The translations under genes were made by a program, and so were the position numbers. From the NCBI GenBank assembly GCA_016800925.1, contig JABCPU010000285.1, positions 23,927 through 87,926 of the forward strand: DNA of 64,000 nt, given 5' to 3'. Position 1 is the first letter of the stretch. Every line of letters starts with the position of its first letter. The notes under the pieces are model-generated. The model saw only the letters and a program-made list of their open reading frames with translations. It did not search any database and was not told the origin of the DNA. Shown one piece after another: positions 57,170 through 64,000 of the stretch. The stretch is from Suillus spraguei (lineage: Eukaryota > Basidiomycota > Agaricomycetes > Boletales > Suillaceae).

Positions 57170-60100
57170 TATGTTTCTCTTCTGTCCTTCTCCAATATAT
57201 CTGACTTTCCGGCCCTCATAGACTGTGGCTCTTCACACTGCTTCATAGACACTGATTTCGTCCGAAAACATAAAATCCCTACCTATCAGATCCCTCCGCT
57301 TCTGCTCCATTTGTTTGATGGTACATGCAATAACAATATTTTCGAAGCCATAAACCTATCCATTCAATTCTCTTCCAGTGTAGTCACCTCTGACACATTC
57401 TATGTTACCCCTTTGGATTCCTCATGTTATATCGTTCTCGGATATAGCTGGCTCACCCGACACAATCCATTGATTGACTGGGTATTGGGCAGCATCGAGT
57501 TCCGAACGGCTATACAGGGAATGCCATTGACCCCATCTGCATCATCACTGCCTCCGGACACACCATCCGTGGCAGGAAAATCCAATCTGACACCTCCGTT
57601 ACCGCCGGATATTCTATCCAAGGAGGAATCCTCCCTTCCAAAATCTCCGTTGCCTCAGAGCATCCCATCTGTGGTAGAGACTCCTCCTCTGACCAAATCC
57701 GAACCCTCCATTGACACTTCGGTCCCTAACATCTCTCTGATAAATGCAGTGGCCTTTTGCCGTGCCTGCAAGTTAGAAGGATCCACTCAGTTCAGCATCT
57801 ATCTCCGTCCCTCCGGGGTTAATCTCCAATCCGCATCCATATCATCTGAACCTCCAGACCTCTCCAGAGTCCCTTCCGAATACCATGAGTTTGCGGATGT
57901 CTTTGATAAAGGCAAAGCTGGACAGCTACCTCCTCACCGACCCTATGACCTCAAAATTGAGATAGAGGAAGGAGCTAGTCCGCCTCTCAGAACCATATAT
58001 TCTCTCTCTCTGGTCGAGCTTGAGGCCCTCCAGAAGTTCCTCGATGAAAACATCTCATCCAGACTCCTCTGATCCTCGTCCTCTCCTTACAGAGCTCCTG
58101 TCCTGTTTGTGAAAAAGAAGGATGGTTCCCTTTGCCTTTGTGTGGATTTCCGAGGCCTCAACCAGATTACCAAGAAGGACCATTATCCATTACCTCTCAT
58201 TGCCGACCTCCTAGACTCTCCGAGCCACACTAAAGTTTATACCAAAATTGATCTCTGTTCTGCTTACCATCTCGTCTGGATAGCGGAAGGGGACGAGTGG
58301 AAGACTTCCTTCTGAATGCACTATGGTTCCTATGAATGGCTGGTAATGCTGGAAGGCCTTACAAACGCTCCAGCGGCTTTTCAACGCTTTGTTAATAGCG
58401 TGTTTGCCGATATGCTGGATATATGCATTATCGTATATCTGGATGACATCCTTATCTATTCTGAAGACCTTGCGAGTCATAGGAAACACATCTGAGAAGT
58501 ACTACGTCGCCTTCGTAAAAATCAACTCTATGCCAAACCCGAGAAATGCAAATTCCACTCATCCTCTGTCGAGTATCTTGGTTACCTGCTATCTCTGGAC
58601 AGCTTGACAATGTCATCAGAGAAGATCCAGTCTATTGTCAACTGGCCGGAACCTCGGAAGATCAAGGACATTCAATCCTTCCTCAGATTTGCTAATTTCT
58701 ATCGTCGATTTATCTTCAACTACTCAGATATCATAGTTCCCCTCACTCGGCTCACACGCAAAGGAGTTCCTTGGGACTTTTCTGAAGACTGTCAGAAATC
58801 CTTCGGAGCACTCAAAAAAGCCTTCACTTCCGCTCCGGTACTTACCCACTGGATTCCGGACGTTCCTATAGTTGTGGAAACTGATGCCTCTGATTATGCC
58901 ATAGCCGGAATACTGTTCATTGTATGCCCAGACTCAGAGCTTCGTCCGGTTGCCTATTATTCCCGTACTCTGTCCGCTCCGGAACTCAATTATGACACCC
59001 ATGACAAGGAACTCCTAGCCATCCATGAAGCTTTTCGGACCTGGCGACATTACCTAGAAGGCTCGTCCGAACCTATAGATGTTGTTACAGACCACAAAAA
59101 CCTCAAGTACTTCTCCACTACCAAACTCCTCTCCCGCCATCAGGCTCGCTGGTCTGAATTCCTCCATCAGTTCAATCTCATCATCCCTTTCCGTTGTAGC
59201 GACAAAGTCATGCTGACCATGAAAGTGCTGTTTTACACAAGTGTCTCATTACTGTCTACAGCGGCTACCGAGAAAACCCCTATAGCGAGCATTACCCCTT
59301 TTCGCTTCGCCGGTACCGTTTTCGCTCCGTGGATCCTTGCCCCTTACCGAATCTCGCTACCAATGTCCTCCTGTCCATTCCATTTCCATCTAAGATCCAT
59401 TGGTGCGTAGCATATTTGTTTCTGCCGTAACTAAAGCTATGGCAAGACTTACCTTACCTTCCGTGACACCGCTTGCTCGCTGCGTGCCTCTTAGCTAAAT
59501 ATCTCTATCTCGCTACTGTTCTCACCATGTATTCCAGCCATTCACAGTACATGTTAAAAAGGACTCTTCGCACATTCCGGTACTTTTACTTTTCCCTCTA
59601 TGGTACACACAGTACTTAGGAATTGTCACCACTACTGTCTCTAACGGAATAAAGTCTTTCGCTGAAGTCACTGTCTCTTAAGAATTGTTTTACTGCTGCA
59701 TGCACCACCGCTCTCTACCGCTTTCCCACGCTTCACCGCAGTTTTACTGCATGCACTACTGCAGTTTTACCGCACACACTACCGCAGTTTTACCACTTTC
59801 ACTACCGCTTGTCTACCGCTTTCCCGCGCTTACCGCTAGTATTACCGCTAGTTTCCCACGGACCGGAGGTCACCGCTAGCATCTCGCTACCTCCGACAGC
59901 AGTCTTGCACCACAGGTTGGGCATTATTAGACTATACTAACTTAGCATTCCCTTTAGGGTCGAACGTTCTTGCCTTCGCAAGTGAAGCTAGGTAGAGCGC
60001 AAGACTCACATACTAGTTTAGGCCGTGGTTTATCTACAGCCCAGGCTAGATTGTATCTTTACACTGCCCTGGGAAACTTGGAGCCAAACTGGATTCCCTT

Positions 60101-61622
60101 ACTAGACGTTGGGACGTCTACCCCAAAGAGGGGGATAAGGACTACGCTCAAGTCAATCCTCATAATTTCTGCCCAGTATTCACCTCCAATTCTTAGAGCA
60201 GCTGTTCTCATGGATATGGAAAACCTTCGGAAAGATATCCTGACTGAACTTTCAGATGATCTCATTGCACGAACACATCTTCTGTTACCTTCAGATCCGA
60301 GATGGACAGTGGACGATAGTGGATTCCTTCGCTGCGATAACCATATCTACGTTCTGGAAGCCAATGACTTATGACTACGTGTCCTCTGTAACTGCCATGA
60401 TCACCCCCTATCCAGACACTTCGGACAGAATCGTACCCTCGAGCTCGTCTGACATGACTACACCTGGCCCGGGATTCGAGCCTATGTCAAAAAATATGTC
60501 AGATCCTGCACGTCCTGCGCCTGAGCCAAAGTTCCGAGACATAAACCCTACGGATTACTCAAGCAACTCCCTGTCCCAGAGAAACCTTGGAATTCCATCT
60601 CTATAGATTTCATTGAGCAACTTCCGGACTCATCCGGCTATACTGCCATCCTTGTCATCATAGATTGTCTATCCAAGCAAGCCATATTCATCCTGACCCA
60701 CGACACCATTACTTCTCCAGATCTCGCCCACCTATTTCTCCTCCATGTATTCTCCAAGCATGGTGTTCCGCCCCATGTAACCTCAGATCGAGGAACAGAG
60801 TTCATATCCCACTTCTTCCATTCCTTAGGAAAGGCGTTAGACATGGTTCTACACTTCACATCCAGATATCATCCGGAAGGAGATGGACAAACAGAATGTG
60901 CCAACCAAACGCTGGAACAATACCTCCGGATCTACTGCAACTATCAACAGGACAACTGGTCCGAGCTACTGCCCCTCGCAGAGTTTGCATACAATAACAC
61001 TCCGAGTGCCACTACTGGAGTTTCACCTTTCTTCGCCAATAAGGGTTATCATCCGAACATTTACATTCATCCAGAACGCGACCTATCCTCCATCCGTGCC
61101 CAGGAATATGCCATAGACCTTAATGAACTTCACCAGTTTCTTCGAGTAGAGATGTCAGAAGCCCAGAAATGCTATCAAGGACCTGTGGATGCTAAAAGAC
61201 AACCCGCTCCAGATTTCCAGATTGGAGAACAAGTCTTCGTCAAAGCCAAGTACTTCCGTTCCACTCGTCTGTTGAAGAAACTTTCAGAAAAGAATTTAGG
61301 TCCATTTGAAATTATATCCCGTCCGGGCAGTCATTCCTTCGCCATCTGGCTTCCGGATTCCATGCGTTCCGTACATCCTGTATTCCATGTTTTGCAGTTA
61401 GAGCCAGCAGTTCCAAACACCATCCCTAATCGCATTCAGCCTCCTCCACCTCCAGTCGAAGTTGATGGGGAACCGGAGTATGAGATATCTGAAATCCTAG
61501 ACTCTAAACTGGACTGTCGTAGACATCATTGCCAACTCCTATACCTCGTCCGTTGGTCCGGATATGAAGGAACGGATGAAGAAACTTCCTGGTTTCTTGC
61601 CACAGAACTTGGAAATGCATAA
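57170..61622 (+). pseudogene. Pol polyprotein (PR-RT-RH-INT-chromodomain), Gypsy B, multiply broken
   Basis: The protease has ALIDCGSSHCF (about 57212). RT has [18 protein letters not shown] and YLDDIL (about 58432-58450). RNase H has ETDASDYAIAG and TDHKNLKYF. C2 interrupts the sequence just after RNase H, at 59195-60063. The integrase core includes SDRGTEFISHF, YHPEGDGQTECANQ and AEFAYNNTPS. The chromodomain reads YEISEILDSKLDCRR to VRWSGYEGTDEETSW and ends at 61622. TGA codons at 58070, 58313 and about 58493 interrupt the frame, the last two at conserved arginines. A frameshift lies near 60180. It is non-functional. Confidence 0.9.
59195..60063 (-). mobile_element. Non-coding LTR-like element C, copy 2
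   Basis: 869 bp. Read on the minus strand it starts TGTAAAGATACAATC and ends TTTGTCGCTACA, matching C1 at both ends. It is flanked by CCGT (59191-59194) and CTGC (60064-60067). Removing the element and one 4-bp copy makes the conserved post-RNase-H reading FRPGKLGAK continuous, which supports a 4-bp target duplication. The interior has many repeats built on ACCGCAGTTTTAC and ACCGCTAG-like motifs. No ORF. Confidence 0.72.
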
Positions 61623-61736
61623 GATCTTGTAGCGGATTTCCACTCAGCATATCCAGACAAACCTGGTTCCATTGCTTGAAAAGTACATAACGAAATATAA
61701 GTACATTGAGGGCAGTAACGGAAATCCGGATCCGGA

Positions 61737-63205
61737 CTAAGCGCCAGTCTCCATTTCACCTCCGGCACCTCCAGTCTCTTCCCCAGTCCCATCTGCCATC
61801 TCTCCTCCAGTCTCATCCGCCACCTCTTCCCCAATCTCCTCACCAGCGCCATCCTTGTCGGATCCGGCAGAAATGGAAAGCCTAAATCCGGTCCGGATTT
61901 CCTCAATGAGCAGGGCCTGGAACTCCCTCTGTTGCTGGAGGAAGGCCTCCATGGTAGAGCTCATCTGCTCCATGGCAATCCAACTCCCTTCTGCTGCCGC
62001 AATACCATCCTGAAGGAGTCCATTGGTCCACGCCAGTTCTGCAATGATCCCATTAGCAGCGGCCACCCAATGTTACGAACTGGGGTGGCGTCACCAGCGA
62101 CAGTGAAAAGACACAGATGGTCTGCTGGGAAGTTCTACAATGTCCAGAAGAGGACAAGGTGAAAGCACAAGGAATGCATTCCGAGTACTATCAAAGGTTC
62201 AGCCTCAAAGACAAGTCTAAGAGGTTCTACGAGAATAGAGACTAAGGCTAAGGAGTGCTTAGACTTAGAGACGATTCAAGACGACTTAGGTTGGAGACCT
62301 AAGCGAAGGATATTCCAGGTAAAACCCAGTAAGATTAAAGTAAAGTATACAAGCGTACTACAACATGCTTAAATAGGCCAATATGTGCGCACGGACCAAG
62401 AGAGACGTGAGAATGTAAGTGCATATCCAAAGAAGGAAGGCAACTATAGCACAGATGCGTTGCACATATGAGTCAAAGTCTCGTTACGTAATATACAAAG
62501 TAAAGAAGACAGAAAATGAATAGGGGCATGTATGATTGTAACACCCAAGCCTGGTCATCATACTCAACGACATCCTCATCCATACCTTCAATAGTCACTG
62601 GATTGGAGAAGACATCCGCATCCACCACATCCGGAGTAAGGCTCTTCTGATGGTGCTTGCCTTTGCCCTTCGGAGACGGAGTACCAGCACGACGCTGCCT
62701 CTTCCGGCCCTTGGGCCCCTTAACGAATCCGGGCCTTCCAGGACAAGTGGCCTTGTCCTTCCGGCAGACATCACAAGACTTAATCTACAAAAATGTCGAA
62801 ATCAGCGGATCCGAAGGTTGTCAGACGACTCACCAAGGAATTCTTCTCAGCATCACCCCACTGACACATCCGGTCCTTAGTGATGCAATGGGAGCAGTAC
62901 CCATCCTTTGCCCCGGATGCAGGAGCAGCCTTGGCCTTTCCAATCCATTAGGATCCAGATCTAGAAGAGTCCACATCACTCACCCGAGCCTCAATCAGAG
63001 CCCTCCGTCTCTTTTCCTCCATTTCCCTCCGGATCTCCGCCAGCTCAATCTGCTTCAACTCCTCCTGCCTTTTTCGCTCCTCCACCTCTTTCCGCTTCCA
63101 CTCCACCTCAGCTTCCACTGCAGCCTTAGCAGCAGCCAGTTGCTGTTCCAGATCCGCCACAATGTCAGCAGCAGACTTAGGGACATCAGATTTCTTTCCA
63201 GACAT
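61737..63205 (-). pseudogene. Antisense spliced gene in Gypsy B: coiled-coil plus cysteine-cluster protein, split by a solo LTR
   Basis: Transcribed opposite to the retroelement. It starts MSGKKSDVPKSAADIVADLE at 63205, followed by a long charged coiled coil (KRKEVEERKRQEELKQIELA). After a short intron (GTGAGT donor) come cysteine-rich blocks YCSHCITKDRMC (about 62850-62890) and CDVCRKDKATCPGRPGF (about 62730-62785), then a basic stretch and an acidic EGMDEDVVEYDDQAW. A solo A LTR (62071-62543) interrupts here; the reading resumes as AAANGIIAELAWTNGL. It continues with a helical region (SSTMEAFLQQQREFQALLIE) and ends in Gly/Glu-rich repeats at 61737. The layout resembles agaricomycete repeat-associated coiled-coil/zinc-cluster proteins. 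Function is unknown; a DNA- or RNA-binding role is inference. Confidence 0.7.
62071..62543 (-). repeat. Solo LTR of Gypsy A, inverted, inside the antisense gene
   Basis: 473 bp, reverse complement of the A LTR (TGTTACGAACTGG at the left, TGATTGTAACA at the right). It is flanked by the 5-bp repeat CCCAA (62066-62070 and 62544-62548). Removing it with one repeat joins the coding frame DQAW-VAAANG, showing the antisense gene was intact when the LTR arrived. Confidence 0.92.
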
Positions 63206-63399
63206 GTTGTAAAGCAAGTTTTGTTAACAGGGGTATGAAGTGGGGGTAGGAATCACTTCAGACGTCTGACGTCCGTATATCTGTCGGATTACAGACTCAG
63301 CACTACAACCATCAAACTTCCCCATCATCCCGCATTAATCTTGTCCGATCCGGATTGACGCTTCCTGTGCCTCAGGGGTTTGGCCTTAAGGGGGGATAC

Positions 63400-63480
63400 T
63401 GTCATATACCATACTTCTAATCCCAGATCCGACCATATCCGATCAGATCCAATCAATTCCATTTTCGTCTGGTCCACAGA
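63400..63480 (+). repeat. 3' LTR of Gypsy B, truncated
   Basis: Starts TGTCATATACCATAC after the polypurine tract AAGGGGGGAT. It matches the first 80 bp of the 5' LTR, then is cut by the palindrome centre. Confidence 0.88.
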
Positions 63481-63762
63481 GATCCTGTCTGTGGACCAGA
63501 CGAAAATGGAATTGATTGGATCTGATCGGATATGGTCGGATCTGGGATTAGAAGTATGGTATATGACAGTATCCCCCCTTAAGGCCAAACCCCTGAGGCA
63601 CAGGAAGCGTCAATCCGGATCGGACAAGATTAATGCGGGATGATGGGGAAGTTTGATGGTTGTAGTGCTGAGTCTGTAATCCGACAGATATACGGACGTC
63701 AGACGTCTGAAGTGATTCCTACCCCCACTTCATACCCCTGTTAACAAAACTTGCTTTACAAC

Positions 63763-64000
63763 ATGTCTGGAAAGAAATCTGATGTCCCTAAGTCTGCTGC
63801 TGACATTGTGGCGGATCTGGAACAGCAACTGGCTGCTGCTAAGGCTGCAGTGGAAGCTGAGGTGGAGTGGAAGCGGAAAGAGGTGGAGGAGCGAAAAAGG
63901 CAGGAGGAGTTGAAGCAGATTGAGCTGGCGGAGATCCGGAGGGAAATGGAGGAAAAGAGACGGAGGGCTCTGATTGAGGCTCGGGTGAGTGATGTGGACT
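63763..64000 (+). pseudogene. Mirror copy of the antisense coiled-coil gene, partial at the window edge
   Basis: The right palindrome arm repeats the first exon of the antisense gene, starting MSGKKSDVPKSAADIVADLE at 63763 on the plus strand and running off the window in the first intron. It exists only because of the inverted duplication. If the palindrome is artefactual, so is this copy. Confidence 0.8.

Larger units (their letters stand above)
36433..63480 (+). mobile_element. Ty3/Gypsy chromodomain retrotransposon, family B, carrying the nested insertions
   Basis: The element starts TGTCATATACCATAC at 36433, preceded by GTACC (candidate target repeat). Its 5' LTR is interrupted by C1 (36748-37717) and A2 (37786-55343) and ends GTCTTAACA at 55714. 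Gag, Pol and an antisense gene follow; a polypurine tract at about 63388-63397 precedes the 3' LTR start at 63400. The 3' LTR is cut after about 80 bp by the palindrome centre, so the right target repeat cannot be checked. Internal insertions are C2 (59195-60063) and a solo A LTR (62071-62543). Subtracting them leaves an ordinary Gypsy length. Confidence 0.88.
62968..64000. repeat. Long palindrome, arms of at least 513 bp with a 7-nt centre
   Basis: The left arm (62968-63480) and right arm (63488-64000) read as reverse complements wherever I checked, around the spacer GATCCTG at 63481-63487. The last bases of the window (GATGTGGACT) mirror AGTCCACATC at 62968, so the true arm may be longer. 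The centre falls inside the 3' LTR of Gypsy B at a short natural dyad (GGTCCACAGA/TCTGTGGACC). Confidence 0.93.

Noticed and set aside
63325..63643. 87-codon ORF present on both strands at the palindrome
   Set aside because: It reads the LTR and its mirror image across the palindrome centre; an effect of the inverted repeat, not a gene.
1..64000. CRISPR array, bacterial operon or biosynthetic cluster
   Set aside because: No spaced short repeats, no ribosome-binding-site gene layout and no set of co-oriented enzyme genes; the signal throughout is fungal and transposon-derived.

Overview
This window looks like repeat-rich genomic DNA of a basidiomycete, most likely an Agaricomycete. The evidence is intron-dense genes with very short GT-AG introns, a NACHT-WD40 STAND gene of the agaricomycete type, a KDZ-type transposon remnant, and chromodomain Ty3/Gypsy retrotransposons. 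There is no operon structure, CRISPR array or bacterial signal. All family names come from recognising motifs by eye; no database search was run.

Positions 1-18,000 are mostly host sequence. They hold a frameshifted NACHT-WD40 gene (457-4803, minus), an ELO-family fatty-acid elongase (5989-7157, minus), a foldback repeat (10139-10661), a ubinuclein/HPC2-like histone-chaperone gene (11853-14049, minus), a decayed lineage-specific gene (14172-15584, plus) and a relic of an FAD monooxygenase (17337-17954, minus).

Positions 18,000-36,400 become transposon-rich. They hold an internally deleted hAT element with a perfect 8-bp target duplication (18136-19532), a Tc1 element with an intact DD34E transposase (22118-23734), two minus-strand genes of unknown function (23759-26842) and an internally deleted KDZ element. 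The KDZ element is split by a complete Ty3/Gypsy element, called A1 here (27689-35330).

Positions 36,433-63,480 are one nest. A second Gypsy family, called B here, runs from 36433 to the window end. Its 5' LTR was entered by a non-coding LTR-like element (C1) and by a Gypsy-A copy (A2, 37786-55343). A2 was entered by a Tc1 copy, by a B element now reduced to a solo LTR, and by another Gypsy-A copy (A3, 47510-55104) in its 3' LTR. The B internal region holds a second C element and a solo A LTR. Direct target repeats support most of these junctions. A has inserted into B and B into A, so both families were active in overlapping periods.

Three features of these elements stand out. (1) Both Gypsy families appear to use Tf1-like self-priming: an 11-nt motif exactly 34 nt downstream of the LTR TATA box is complementary to the primer-binding site next to the LTR. 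(2) Family A carries a third zinc-knuckle ORF downstream of integrase, and family B carries a spliced antisense zinc-cluster/coiled-coil gene in the equivalent region. (3) Decay is mainly CpG to TpG/CpA, including a shared YMDD-to-YMDN change in reverse transcriptase.

The window ends inside a palindrome of at least 513 bp per arm (62968-64000). It could be a real inverted duplication or a long-read/assembly artefact.
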